Shown here: one piece after another, positions 8,618 through 19,438 of the stretch
How positions within the stretch are numbered: position 1 is the first letter of the stretch
Layout of the letters: each line of letters starts with the position of its first letter
Assembly (NCBI RefSeq): GCF_009299505.1
Contig: NZ_WBSM01000008.1
Location: 62,001-126,000 of the forward strand
Source of the DNA: Bifidobacterium ramosum
GTDB lineage: Bacteria; Actinomycetota; Actinomycetes; Actinomycetales; Bifidobacteriaceae
Direction: 5' to 3'
DNA length: 64,000 nucleotides
The notes under the pieces: model-generated
Seen by the model: the letters and a program-made list of their open reading frames with translations, nothing else
Databases searched by the model: none
Told to the model about the DNA's origin: nothing
Position numbers and translations under genes: made by a program

Positions 8618-9108
8618 ACCGGCATCGGTTTGATCATGAGATAGTTGACGAACGTCACGTCGCCGATCTGCGGATGCCGCGTTTCGACCGCACGGAACCC
8701 GTGACGGTGGAAGAACGGCTGCGCGGTGATGCTGGCGTGGACGGAGAGCCGTGCGATATCGTTGGCGGCCGCGTACCGCTCCACTTGGTCGAGCAGTTGC
8801 GAGGCGACGCCGCGACGTGCGATCGACGGGTCGACGAACAGCATGTCGATATAGCCGGTGTCGTCGATGTCGATGAAGCCGACGATCGATGGCCGGTGAT
8901 CCGCCGTCTCCGCGACCCACGTACGCGCTGCCGACCGCCGCGTATTCCATTGCGTCGGCGTTCCCGTATTGCCGGCCCACGTGCGAACTTGCTCGTCGTC
9001 GTAATCGCATGACGAGGTCTCGGTGACGGCGCGGCGGAACACATCCATCGTCGCGGCGGCGTCATCCGATCGGTATGCACGGATATGTAACGATATCGGA
9101 TGCTTCAT
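8614..9108 (-). CDS. GNAT family N-acetyltransferase
   Basis: 164 residues with a full GNAT fold: N-terminal IRAYRSDDAAATMDVFRRAV, central FIDIDDTGYIDMLFVDP and the acetyl-CoA loop VDPSIARRGVASQLL (Q/RxxGxG/A-like), and the C-terminal PFFHRHGFRAVETR. It resembles YafP/ElaA-type small acetyltransferases with unknown acceptors. The ATG at 9108 is preferred over a GTG at 9117 because AAGG lies 8 nt upstream. It overlaps the P-loop gene by four bases. A shortened paralogue is 1.7 kb away, which suggests local duplication. Confidence 0.82.
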   Translation of the reverse strand: MKHPISLHIRAYRSDDAAATMDVFRRAVTETSSCDYDDEQVRTWAGNTGTPTQWNTRRSAARTWVAETADHRPSIVGFIDIDDTGYIDMLFVDPSIARRGVASQLLDQVERYAAANDIARLSVHASITAQPFFHRHGFRAVETRHPQIGDVTFVNYLMIKPMPV

Positions 9109-9178
9109 ATGATTCACCTTGCGATTGTCTACGCCAGTCGATCGAGGACAGTCGCCAGTGCGACGCGATACAAGCCGT

Positions 9179-9568
9179 CTACAGGACGAAGGAGATCAGC
9201 AGGAACACCAGCGCGAGTGCGGGGAACGCGAACTGCTTGGCGGCCGCCCCGCGCTTGTCGGGGCTGCCCGCGAACAGCACCATGGCGGCGAGCGCCATGG
9301 ACAGCGTGCCGGCGGCCATCAGCGTGATGCCGACGGTATGGTGACCGGCCAGAACGGTCACGGCACCCACCAAAGCCATGACACCGAGGAACAAATTGTA
9401 GAATCCCTGATTGTAGGCCATCTCCTTCGTCGCTTCGGCCTCCTTGGCCGAGGCAATGGAGAAGATCTTCATCGTCTTCGAGTCGGTCCACCGGAACGAT
9501 TCCAGTACGAAGATCAGCACATGAAGCAGTCCGGCAAGTATCGCAAACACGCATGACGCCACGAGCAT
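9179..9568 (-). CDS. DUF1304-like four-helix membrane protein
   Basis: 129 residues with four hydrophobic segments (about 4-25, 50-70, 75-95, 108-128) and the conserved loop FRWTDSKTMKIFSI...NQGFYNLFLG that is characteristic of DUF1304 family proteins. Function is unknown; members are small integral membrane proteins. The start ATG at 9568 follows AAGGAAGG by 7 bases. It is downstream of tRNA-Leu on the same strand but separated from it by that tRNA's terminator, so it probably has its own promoter. Confidence 0.78.
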   Translation of the reverse strand: MLVASCVFAILAGLLHVLIFVLESFRWTDSKTMKIFSIASAKEAEATKEMAYNQGFYNLFLGVMALVGAVTVLAGHHTVGITLMAAGTLSMALAAMVLFAGSPDKRGAAAKQFAFPALALVFLLISFVL

Positions 9569-9631
9569 GTGAGGTCCTTCCTTATCAGGCAAGCATATGG
9601 CATATGCCGCCACGATCAGCGACAGATACAA

Positions 9632-9656
9632 GAAAACCCCGTGTTTCCACGGGGTT
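9632..9656 (-). terminator. Terminator of tRNA-Leu(GAG)
   Basis: Read on the minus strand, AACCCCGTG and CACGGGGTT pair across a short loop and are followed by TTCTTG. It lies 7 bases after the tRNA 3' end. It is a standard intrinsic terminator. Confidence 0.8.
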
Positions 9657-9663
9657 GTTCCAG

Positions 9664-9751
9664 TGTCCGAGATGGGACTTGAACCCACACGCCTGTATAA
9701 CATAGGCACTAGCACCTCAAGCTAGCGCGTCTACCATTCCGCCACCCGGAC
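9664..9751 (-). tRNA. tRNA-Leu (anticodon GAG)
   Basis: 88 nt, class II tRNA with a long variable arm. The acceptor stem GTCCGGG pairs with CTCGGAC, the anticodon stem is CTAGC/GCTAG and the loop TTGAGGT gives anticodon GAG. The T-arm GTGGGTTCAAGTCCCAT is normal. CCA is not encoded. Confidence 0.95.
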
Positions 9752-9886
9752 GAGTGCCGTCATCAGACAACAGGTAGGTACTGTATAGGCCGATCGCGAT
9801 TCCGTCAAATCGCGACACGCGACAGATGCCCCGATCGACGCTCCGCAGCCGCCGACATGGCAGGAGCACCGCGCCGGCGAAACAAC

Positions 9887-9915
9887 AAGGCCCTATTCCA
9901 TTGCGGGAATAAGGC
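9887..9915 (-). terminator. Terminator of tRNA-Pro
   Basis: On the minus strand AGGCC..TATTCC pairs with GGAATAGGGCCT and is followed by TGTTG, 9 bases after the tRNA end. The stem has small imperfections. Confidence 0.65.
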
Positions 9916-9923
9916 CTCACCGG

Positions 9924-9997
9924 TCGGGGCGACAGGATTCGAACCTGCGACATCCTGCTCCCAAAGCAGGCGCGCTACCAAGCTGCGCTACGCCCCG
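9924..9997 (-). tRNA. tRNA-Pro (anticodon TGG)
   Basis: 74 nt. The acceptor stem CGGGGCG pairs with CGCCCCG. The anticodon stem is CCTGC/GCAGG with loop TTTGGGA, giving TGG. The T-arm GCAGGTTCGAATCCTGT is standard. CCA is not encoded. Confidence 0.96.
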
Positions 9998-10077
9998 ATG
10001 CCGCCATACGCGAGCGCACCCACGCGAAAACGACAATCACCCATTGTACCGGACGTCTGGACCGGACGGCCCAACCA

Positions 10078-10145
10078 CTCGGGATAATCGCTGGTTATAC
10101 ACGCTGAGCGTCGTCTGAGCGTGTATAACCAGCGATTATCCCGAG
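10078..10145. repeat. 28-bp stem hairpin with GCTGAGC apex (family H)
   Basis: A perfect 28-bp inverted repeat, arms 10078-10105 and 10118-10145, with apex GCTGAGCGTCGTCTGAGC (10103-10120). It lies between tRNA-Pro, which is transcribed leftward away from it, and the rightward gene at 10239. It therefore cannot terminate either neighbour. It is the longest perfect stem in the window. Confidence 0.7.
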
Positions 10146-10238
10146 GCAGCCGACGAAGCCGGCCCCGCCGCGGACGTACGTTCCTACTACAATGAGGGCG
10201 GAGCGCAACACGGCGCGGCGCAGCAGGGAGGTTCACCG

Positions 10239-11459
10239 ATGGGACGGCATCAGCGGGCGGAGACGTTGGGATTGGTGTCGTTCCTCATCTGCGCGATCAT
10301 CGCGTTCTTCGGCATGAAGCTGTATCTCGATCTCGCGCCCGCCATCTGGCAGGTCACGCAGCGCCGATTCACCGTAGCGGCGGCCATCATCGCGGCATGC
10401 GGCGTGATTTCATTCGCGGTAGGATATTCGAGCAATTCCCGCTCGTTCACGCTCAAGCACGGCTGGTGGGTGCCGGTCCGCCGCATCTTCGAGATCCTCG
10501 CCCTGTCGGTCGTGTACGCAGCCACGATCTTCCTGTCGTCGTTCGCGCTGTTCAGCGTGGTGAACACGGTGATGGGCATGCATCTGCTCGCCGGCTACAT
10601 GCCGGCCGCCTGCGCCGGATTCGCGGGCGTGGCGGGTTATATGACGTTCGTACAGGCCGAGCTCATGAACGCGAAGACGCTCGCCTCGCTGTTGCCGTTC
10701 TTCGTGATCTCCGGCGTAAGCACCGCTGGGCTCACCACCGACGACCCGTACTGGTACCACAACAACTTCTCGCAACTCGGCGACCGCACCACGTTCGCGG
10801 CGACCATGTTCAACGCGACGCTCATCCTCGCCGGCACCTGCGTCATCATCGTCAGCTACTTCGCCGTGTCCGAGCTCATCACCACGCAACGGCTCGAACG
10901 ACTGTGGCACGAACAATACGGCGACGAGGTCGACCATGCCGAGATCAGGCATTTCAAGGTGCGCATCGTGATCCTGTCGCTGCTGCTCACCGTCTCCGGT
11001 CTGGCGTTCATCGGCATCGGCGTGTTCCGCTACACGCCGCACTACATCATGCACAATGTGTGCGCAAAGGGACTGCCGCTCATCATGGGCGTGCTGCTGC
11101 TCGCCCTGCCGTGGCTGGCGCCGCGCATGCCGAAGGCCATGTACGCGATCTCCGACCTCGCGATCGCGATCTGCGCGGGTTTCGGCATCTACATGCTGCG
11201 CGGCTACGATACGCTCACCAACCTCGAAGCGTTGGCGTGCGCGTTCTTCCTCGGCTGGTTCATCGTGTTCTCGCGGCAGATCGCGGCGATCGAAGCCGAC
11301 CGCGTGCAGATGCAGCTGGTGCGCATCCAGGCCGACCGGCTCGATATCGCGGCATCCGCGGCGGCGAGCGGCGTGGCGGATGCGCAGGCGGTCGCCCATG
11401 CGACCACGGTGCAGCAGCCAGCCGAGAAGATCGAGTCGCGACTGGCCGCGGATCGCTGA
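10239..11459 (+). CDS. Multi-pass membrane protein of unknown function
   Basis: 406 residues with about ten hydrophobic segments up to residue 350, then an Ala-rich cytoplasmic tail (ADRLDIAASAAASGVADAQAVAH). The arrangement recalls DUF998-like actinobacterial membrane proteins, but no diagnostic motif was found, so the family is not assigned. The start ATG follows GCAGGGAGG by 7 bases. It is divergent from tRNA-Pro and ends before a cluster of interspersed repeats; it appears monocistronic. Confidence 0.7.
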   Translation: MGRHQRAETLGLVSFLICAIIAFFGMKLYLDLAPAIWQVTQRRFTVAAAIIAACGVISFAVGYSSNSRSFTLKHGWWVPVRRIFEILALSVVYAATIFLSSFALFSVVNTVMGMHLLAGYMPAACAGFAGVAGYMTFVQAELMNAKTLASLLPFFVISGVSTAGLTTDDPYWYHNNFSQLGDRTTFAATMFNATLILAGTCVIIVSYFAVSELITTQRLERLWHEQYGDEVDHAEIRHFKVRIVILSLLLTVSGLAFIGIGVFRYTPHYIMHNVCAKGLPLIMGVLLLALPWLAPRMPKAMYAISDLAIAICAGFGIYMLRGYDTLTNLEALACAFFLGWFIVFSRQIAAIEADRVQMQLVRIQADRLDIAASAAASGVADAQAVAHATTVQQPAEKIESRLAADR

Positions 11460-11508
11460 GCGGCGATGGGCAGGACTGACGGGATGACTGCGAGAGGTAC
11501 GTACCGTC

Positions 11509-11610
11509 GGCTCCCCTCAGTCAGCACAGCTGACAGCTCCCCTCAGCGAGGGGAGCCACTACCGATGCCGTCCAATCATTTGAACGTGGCTCCCCACAGA
11601 GAGGGGAGCC
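11509..11610. repeat. GCTCCCCTC interspersed palindromic repeats (one full, one half unit)
   Basis: A composite unit at 11509-11557 contains GGCTCCCCTC, an inner palindrome (AGCTGACAGCT region) and AGCTCCCCTC-AGC-GAGGGGAGCC. A shorter hairpin at 11588-11610 repeats GGCTCCCC/GGGGAGCC. Similar units occur at 15421-15532 and 23256-23303. All lie between genes. Confidence 0.75.
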
Positions 11611-11636
11611 ACTAACCAATCACGGTCAACCGCGCC

Positions 11637-13790
<2,154 letters not shown>

Positions 13791-13881
13791 ATCCCAAGTA
13801 TCTCACGCCAAAGCAACGGAAGACGGCGTTTCCGGTGAACTTTGCCGAATGCGTGGGTGACATGCCCTGGTATTCGGCGGC

Positions 13882-14469
13882 TCACCGGCCGTTTCGCAAC
13901 CGGCGTATCTGCTCGTGCTGGATCGCGATGATCGAGTTCGATGCGGTGACCGGCAGGGCGAGCAGCTCGTCCCAGCCGACCCATGCGGAGTCCACGTGTT
14001 CGTCCGCGTCGAGATGGCGTGGGACCTGCGCGATGCGCGTCAGATGCAGCACCATGATATGTGCGAGTTCGTCGGTCATGCCTTCGGACGAGTAGTAGTC
14101 GCCGACGTGGTCGACGGTCAGCGCGTCGGGATCGGCCGGTACAACGCCGGTTTCCTCGGCGAGTTCGCGCAGCGCGGCGGTACGTGGGTCCTCGCCGGGG
14201 TTCATGAGTCCGGCGGGGATACCGTAGGCGAATCGGTCGGAGCCGACGCGGTATTCGCGTTCGATGAGGTATCGGTCGGCGGTTGCGTCGTGGACGAGCA
14301 TGACGACGCAGGGCGCGTGTCGCAACACCTGCCGACGGATGTCGACGGTGCCGCCGTCGCGACGGCGCAGGGCGATGGTCATGTCCTCGACGGAGAAGAT
14401 CGCCCCGCGGTAGACGGTCGCGCGCGAGCGTACTTCGACCGGCGCGTCCATATCGATGATGTCATGCAT
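13882..14469 (-). CDS. Nudix hydrolase, ADP-ribose pyrophosphatase-like
   Basis: 195 residues. The Nudix box is complete: GLMNPGEDPRTAALRELAEE followed by TG (G x5 E x7 REUxEExGU) at about residues 86-107, preceded by the YGIPAG lead typical of ADP-ribose pyrophosphatases. It probably hydrolyses ADP-ribose or a related nucleoside diphosphate derivative to a mononucleotide. A GAGAGG RBS supports the start. It lies 28 bp from the end of the Nif3-like gene and is likely co-transcribed with it. Confidence 0.87.
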   Translation of the reverse strand: MHDIIDMDAPVEVRSRATVYRGAIFSVEDMTIALRRRDGGTVDIRRQVLRHAPCVVMLVHDATADRYLIEREYRVGSDRFAYGIPAGLMNPGEDPRTAALRELAEETGVVPADPDALTVDHVGDYYSSEGMTDELAHIMVLHLTRIAQVPRHLDADEHVDSAWVGWDELLALPVTASNSIIAIQHEQIRRLRNGR

Positions 14470-14497
14470 GCGTATCCTCTCCCCTGTCGCAGACCCG

Positions 14498-15391
14498 CTA
14501 CAGCCGCAGCGTCCATGGATCGGTGCTCATGCGCAGCCATTCCGACTCCGGCCGCGTGCCGGTCGCCTGCGCGACCGCGGCCGGCACGTCGTCGACCGCA
14601 TAGCGGAACCACAATGATTCTATGGCGGAATGCGGCGTGTTGATCATCAACGGCCGGATACGGTCGTCGCCGTGCCCGACGGCGATGCCCTGCGCGCGCA
14701 GGCCCGCCTCGTAGCGCGCCTGTTCGATCGCGTCGGTGGCGGGATGATGGCGCAGGTCGCTGGTCACGTACACGTCCGCGCCGCTGGCGCGCACCTCGTC
14801 GAACAGCGAGTCGCCGGAACCGGGCAGCACGGCTACGGTCTCGACCATCTGATCGAGCGGACCGCACGCCTGCACGCCGAGTTCGGTGTGCGGCAGCACG
14901 CCGGCGACACGCTGCGCGAATGCCGCGAAGGTCATCGGCCGTTCGAGTCGGCCGACGCGGCCGAGACCGACCTCATGGCCGGCCGCGGCGGCCTCGTCGT
15001 CATGGATCGGCACCAGCGGGTGCTGGTCGACCAGTCCAAACAGGTCGGCGGCGGCCTGCCCCACGCCGCGATACGCCGCATCGGCGTTGGTATGACCGAC
15101 CCACAACGCGCAGCCGGACTGGTAGAGTTTGCGGACGATGTCACCGCGCGTGCCCAATCCGGACACCTGATGCACCGAACGGAACAGCAACGGGTGATGG
15201 GTCACCAACACATCAGCGCCGTGTTCGATCGCGGTGTCGATGACGGCGGCGGTCGGGTCGGCCGCGAACGCGATGCGGGTGACCGATGCGGACGGGTCGC
15301 CGACGATCAGCCCGGGCGCGTCCCAGCTTTCCGCGTATCGCAGCGGATACAACGTTTCCAGTACGTTGACGACCTGTGCCAGCGTGGGCAT
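14498..15391 (-). CDS. Nif3-like dinuclear metal centre protein (YbgI/DUF34 family)
   Basis: 297 residues. Metal-binding segments of the NIF3/YbgI/DUF34 family are present: VTHHPLLF near residue 63, GHTNADAA near 97 and TSDLRHHPATDA near 215, which together bind two metals. Family members form hexameric toroids; a GTP cyclohydrolase 1 type 2-like role has been proposed but is not established. The start follows AAGGAGG. It is the first gene of a run with the Nudix gene, and upstream lies a repeat cluster separating it from polA. Confidence 0.85.
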   Translation of the reverse strand: MPTLAQVVNVLETLYPLRYAESWDAPGLIVGDPSASVTRIAFAADPTAAVIDTAIEHGADVLVTHHPLLFRSVHQVSGLGTRGDIVRKLYQSGCALWVGHTNADAAYRGVGQAAADLFGLVDQHPLVPIHDDEAAAAGHEVGLGRVGRLERPMTFAAFAQRVAGVLPHTELGVQACGPLDQMVETVAVLPGSGDSLFDEVRASGADVYVTSDLRHHPATDAIEQARYEAGLRAQGIAVGHGDDRIRPLMINTPHSAIESLWFRYAVDDVPAAVAQATGTRPESEWLRMSTDPWTLRL

Positions 15392-15420
15392 GATTTCCTC
15401 CTTATGCGGGAGTCGTGTAT

Positions 15421-15468
15421 GCTCCCCTCAGTCGGCTGCGCCGACAGCTCCCCTCAGCGAGGGGAGCC
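15421..15468. repeat. GCTCCCCTC interspersed palindromic repeat
   Basis: A 48-nt composite palindrome: GCTCCCCTC at one end, an inner hairpin around GTCGGCTGCGCCGAC, then AGCTCCCCTC-AGC-GAGGGGAGCC. It lies between the Nif3-like gene and polA. It could fold into a branched structure. Confidence 0.75.
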
Positions 15469-15483
15469 ACTGTCCGTCCGCTA

Positions 15484-15532
15484 GCTCCCCTCGCTGAGGG
15501 GAGCTGTCATCCGCAGGATGACTGAGGGGAGC
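15484..15532. repeat. GCTCCCCTC interspersed palindromic repeat, opposite orientation
   Basis: A 49-nt unit in reverse order to its neighbour at 15421-15468: AGCTCCCCTC-GCT-GAGGGGAGCT, then the inner hairpin GTCATCCGCAGGATGAC, then TGAGGGGAGC. The two units form an inverted pair directly downstream of polA and may terminate it. Confidence 0.75.
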
Positions 15533-15566
15533 ATTCCGGCCGGCCTCGCCTCTCGCCATCGGTTCG

Positions 15567-18443
15567 TCAGTGCGCGGCGAGCTGCCAGTCGTCGCCGATG
15601 CCGGTGGACACGTCCAGAGGCACGGACAGCGTGACCGCGTGCTCCATCGCGTCGGCGACCAGCGCACGCACCCGCTCGGCCTCGCCGGGCGCGACCTCGA
15701 CGACGAGTTCGTCGTGGATCTGCAGGATGATGCGGCTCTTCACCCCGGCGCCACGCAACGCCTGATCGGCATGAATCATGGCGATCTTCATGATGTCGGC
15801 GGCCGATCCCTGAATCGGCGCGTTGAGCGCGGCGCGTTCGGCCGCCTCGCGCAGGTTGCGGTTCGTCGACGACAGTCCGGGGAAATACCGTCTGCGGCCG
15901 AACATCGTCTCGGTGTACCCGTTCGCGCGGGCGTCGGCGACGAGCGATTCGAGATAGTCGTGCACCTTGCCGAACGTGGCGAAGTACTTCTGTTTGAGCT
16001 CCTCGGCGTGGGCCGGACGGATTTTGAGCTGCTGCGCGAGACCGTATGTGCTCAGCCCGTAGGCGAGGCCGTAGCTCATCGCCTTGACGTGGCTGCGCTG
16101 GTCGGCGGTGATCTGATCGACCGGCACACCATAGACGAGCGACGCGACGTACTTGTGGAAGTCGGCGCCGGAACGGAACGCCTCGATAAGCGCCTCATCG
16201 CCGGAACGGTCGGCCATGATGCGCAGCTCGACCTGCGAGTAGTCGCAGCTGAGCAGCGACGCATAGCCGTCGCCGGGCACGAACGCGGAACGGATCTCAC
16301 GGCCGGCCGCATTGCGGTTCGGGATGTTCTGCAGGTTCGGGTCGACCGAGCTCAAACGGCCCGTCGCCGCCACGGTCTGTTCGAACGTGGTGTGGATGCG
16401 GCCGTCGGCGGGGTTCACCGCATCGATGAGCGTCTGCACGATCTGCTTGAGCTTGTTGGTCTCACGATGCCGCAGCAGCGCGCCGAGGAAGCCGCTGGCC
16501 CGCTCGTCGCCCGCGTACTTGACGTACAGGTCCTGCAGCACGGACGCGCTGGTCGTGTAGGTGCCGGACTTGGTGCGTTTGGTGCCTTTGAGGCCCATGT
16601 CCTCGAACAGCACCTTCTGCAGCTGCTTGGGGCTTTGCAGGTTGACGCGGCTGCCGGCGCAGTCCCATGCCATCTCCTGCGCCTGCCGGGCATCGGCGGC
16701 GAACTGGTCGCGCATGGTCGTCAGGCGGTTCATGTCGACGCACGCGCCGGCGGACTCCATGCCGTACAGCACGCGGGACGCCGGCATTTCGATGGACGCC
16801 AGCAGCCGGTACTGGTGGTATCCATCAAGCACCACCGCCAGATGCCATGCGAGGGTCTGCATCACGGCGAGCCGGGTAAGCTCGCGGCGTTCGGCCTCAC
16901 GCGTATCGTCCGAGGCCCCGTCTGCATCAGCCGCCGCATCGTCGGTCACGTCGAAGTCAAGCTGTCCTTGGCTGGGCGTGTCGCCGTCGTCCGGATGGAT
17001 GTCGAGGAAATGTTCGGCGGCCTGTTCGACGGATTCCGCGTGAAAGTCCGGATCGACCAGATAGCCGGCCAGCTTCGCGTCGAACAGCGGCTGCGGCAGG
17101 GTCAGTCCGACCGCGGCGAGCATGTGCAGCTGCTCCTTGTAGCCGTAGACGAGCAGATGATCCGCATGGCGATTCAGGAACGTCTGCAGTGCGGACCGCA
17201 GCGCTTTGGCGGATGCGGACTCGTCGTCGGCCGCCGGCACGTCGAGCATGACCGCCTGCCCGCCTATGGTCAGCGCGATGCCGTCGCAACGCGTGCGCCC
17301 CGGCTTCGCCGACCCCCTGACGTCAAGGACCGCGGCGGCACGCGCCCGGTCGGCGATGACGTCTGCGGACGCGTTGGCCGCATCGTCGTCAAGATGGGCC
17401 TGCAGTTGCGCGTCCATCCAGTCATTCAGCATGCCGACGTCGTGGATGTCGACACGCTCGGGGACGGTGAGTACCTGTTCCGCGGTGGGATCACCGGCAT
17501 CGGCCGAGGATTCGCCGCCATGCACGGTGCTGCCGCCGTTGAACGACTTGAGCACCTTGCTGCGCGTGCGCGAACCGAATTCAAGGGTCTTGAACAGCGC
17601 GTCCACGGCGTTGACGTCGGACTTGCCGAAGGTGAGGTCGTCGAGGCCGACGCCGAGGTCGAGGTCGCGCACCAGCGCGTTGACCTTGCGGTTGAGGCGT
17701 ACCTGATCGATGCTGTCGCGCAGCGCCTCGCCCTTCTTGCCTTTGATCTCGTCGGCATGTTCGATGATGCCGTCGAGTCCGCCGTACTGGTTGATCCATT
17801 TGGCGGCGAACCCGTCGCCCACGCCCGGCACGCCGGGAATGTTGTCGGCCGTCTCGCCGCGCAGCGCCGCCAGATCGGGGTACTGGTCCGGACGCACGTG
17901 GTATTTCTCCTCGACGGCCTCGGGCGTCATGTGCTTGAGGTCCTTGAAGTGGTGGCCGGGGTACAGCACGGTGATCCGGTCGCTGATGAGCTGGAAGGCG
18001 TCGCGGTCGCCGGACAGCACCAGCGTATGGTAGCCGGCGTCGGCGCCCATGGTGGCGAGCGTGCCGATCACGTCGTCGCCCTCATACCCGGGCTTTTCGA
18101 TGTACGTGACGCCAAGCGCGGTGAGCATCTTCTGGATGAGCGGCAGCTGGGTGAGCAGTTCCTCGGGGGCCGCATCGCGGGTGCCCTTGTACTGCGGCAG
18201 CAGGGTGTTGCGGAACGTGCCGCCCTTGACGTCGAACGCGACGGCGAGGTGGTCGGGCCGTTCGGCGTCGACGACCTGCGACAGCATCGTGGCGAACCCC
18301 CACACGGCGTTGGTGGCCTGGCCGTCCTGCGTGCTGAAGTTCTCGACCGGTAGAGCGAAAAACGCGCGGAACGCCAGCGAATGGCCGTCAACGACCAGGA
18401 GCGTTCCGCGCGTATCGAGTGTGGCTTGCGATGCCTCAGTCAT
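15567..18443 (-). CDS. polA: DNA polymerase I
   Basis: 958 residues. The N-terminal 5'-nuclease domain (about 12-300) starts LLVVDGHSLAFRAFF and contains GYEGDDVIGT. A central exonuclease-like domain lacks a recognisable DxE metal motif, as in other actinobacterial PolA, so proofreading is probably absent. The polymerase domain shows motif A DYSQVELRIMA, the RRYFPGL region and motif C QIHDELVVEV. It fills gaps in repair and Okazaki fragment maturation. The start at 18443 overlaps the pdtaR stop by 8 bp, which suggests coupling; the same pdtaR-polA neighbourhood is known in mycobacteria. Confidence 0.96.
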   Translation of the reverse strand: MTEASQATLDTRGTLLVVDGHSLAFRAFFALPVENFSTQDGQATNAVWGFATMLSQVVDAERPDHLAVAFDVKGGTFRNTLLPQYKGTRDAAPEELLTQLPLIQKMLTALGVTYIEKPGYEGDDVIGTLATMGADAGYHTLVLSGDRDAFQLISDRITVLYPGHHFKDLKHMTPEAVEEKYHVRPDQYPDLAALRGETADNIPGVPGVGDGFAAKWINQYGGLDGIIEHADEIKGKKGEALRDSIDQVRLNRKVNALVRDLDLGVGLDDLTFGKSDVNAVDALFKTLEFGSRTRSKVLKSFNGGSTVHGGESSADAGDPTAEQVLTVPERVDIHDVGMLNDWMDAQLQAHLDDDAANASADVIADRARAAAVLDVRGSAKPGRTRCDGIALTIGGQAVMLDVPAADDESASAKALRSALQTFLNRHADHLLVYGYKEQLHMLAAVGLTLPQPLFDAKLAGYLVDPDFHAESVEQAAEHFLDIHPDDGDTPSQGQLDFDVTDDAAADADGASDDTREAERRELTRLAVMQTLAWHLAVVLDGYHQYRLLASIEMPASRVLYGMESAGACVDMNRLTTMRDQFAADARQAQEMAWDCAGSRVNLQSPKQLQKVLFEDMGLKGTKRTKSGTYTTSASVLQDLYVKYAGDERASGFLGALLRHRETNKLKQIVQTLIDAVNPADGRIHTTFEQTVAATGRLSSVDPNLQNIPNRNAAGREIRSAFVPGDGYASLLSCDYSQVELRIMADRSGDEALIEAFRSGADFHKYVASLVYGVPVDQITADQRSHVKAMSYGLAYGLSTYGLAQQLKIRPAHAEELKQKYFATFGKVHDYLESLVADARANGYTETMFGRRRYFPGLSSTNRNLREAAERAALNAPIQGSAADIMKIAMIHADQALRGAGVKSRIILQIHDELVVEVAPGEAERVRALVADAMEHAVTLSVPLDVSTGIGDDWQLAAH

Positions 18444-19227
18444 CGTTGCTTTCCGGCTTGGGATCGCCGTACTTGGCGATGATGGCCATAGCCAGACGCT
18501 TCTTGGGGATGCGCTGGTCCATCGAGGTCTTCTGGATCCAGCGGAAGGCGCCCTGCTCGGAGAAGTCGGCCTTGTCCATGAGCAGGCCCTTGGCGCGGTC
18601 GACGAGCTTGCGTTCCTCCAGCGTGTCCTCGGCCTTCTTGAGCTGGGCCTCCATCTTCTTGAGCTCTTCCTGGGCGCTCTTGAGCTTGTTCTCGCCGCGC
18701 TCGACGGTGTCGAGCAGATCGTTGATCTCGGCGAAGCGGCCCATCGCGACCTCAAGGGCCGGCAGCAGCTTGGACTCCTCGTACGGCTTGGTCACGTATG
18801 CCATGGCGCCGGCGCCGGTGGCCTGACGCACCAGATCGGGCTGGGAGAACGCGGTGAGCATGACGACCGGGGCGATGTTCTCGTCGCAGATCACGCCGGC
18901 CGCGGCGATGCCGTCCATACGCGGCATCTTGACGTCCATGCACACGACGTCCGGACGGAACTTGCGGGTCAGTTCGACGGCCTCTTCGCCGTTGGCGGCT
19001 TCGCCGACGACCTTGTAGCCGTTGTCCTCGAGCATGGCCACGAGATCCATGCGGTTGACGGACTCGTCCTCGGCCACCACGACGGTGCGCTGACGGTTCT
19101 CGTCGGCGGGGACCTCCTCCGGCTCCGCCGCGGCGTCGCTGGCCTGCGCGGCCGCCTTCAGCTCGTCATCCGTCAACACCACTCCCAGCGATTCAGGTGT
19201 TTCCGAGGTTTTATCCCTTGCGACCAT
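18436..19227 (-). CDS. pdtaR: ANTAR-domain response regulator PdtaR
   Basis: 263 residues. After a 45-residue acidic lead comes a receiver domain: VVVAEDES, phospho-acceptor Asp98 in VVCMDVKMP, and the switch Thr in VMLTAFS with Lys in YVTKPYEE. A coiled coil (about 180-205) leads to a C-terminal ANTAR RNA-binding domain (about 205-255). Such regulators bind paired hairpins in nascent RNA and prevent termination. The start at 19227 is chosen because AGAGG lies just upstream. Its partner kinase is encoded at 50906-52393 in this window. It overlaps polA. Confidence 0.92.
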   Translation of the reverse strand: MVARDKTSETPESLGVVLTDDELKAAAQASDAAAEPEEVPADENRQRTVVVAEDESVNRMDLVAMLEDNGYKVVGEAANGEEAVELTRKFRPDVVCMDVKMPRMDGIAAAGVICDENIAPVVMLTAFSQPDLVRQATGAGAMAYVTKPYEESKLLPALEVAMGRFAEINDLLDTVERGENKLKSAQEELKKMEAQLKKAEDTLEERKLVDRAKGLLMDKADFSEQGAFRWIQKTSMDQRIPKKRLAMAIIAKYGDPKPESNDD

Positions 19228-19364
19228 GCCAACCTCTTTCATCCGTGGTCGGGCCCGTTCATCGCCCTGTGCCCGGCCGAGAAAAACAATTATGCGGCGA
19301 TCACCGAATATATGCGCCACGTCTTATGGCATCCCAGAAAACGTGCGCTCGTTCCGAAATCGCG

Positions 19365-19438
19365 TGCCCTCGGTGGGACTCGAACCCACACTGCGCAGAT
19401 TTTGAGGCTGCTTCCTCTACCAATTGGGATACGAGGGC
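19365..19438 (-). tRNA. tRNA with anticodon CAA (Leu), short variable loop
   Basis: 74 nt. The acceptor stem GCCCTCG pairs with CGAGGGC, the T-arm is GTGGGTTCGAGTCCCAC, and the anticodon loop CTCAAAA gives CAA, which decodes TTG Leu. The top pair of the anticodon stem is a C-T mismatch. Unlike the other two Leu tRNAs in this window, it has only a five-base variable loop. The rest of 19228-19711 holds no gene I can support. Confidence 0.8.

Noticed and set aside
15570..18353. Long open frame antisense to polA
   Set aside because: Shadow of polA; no recognisable domain and no RBS.
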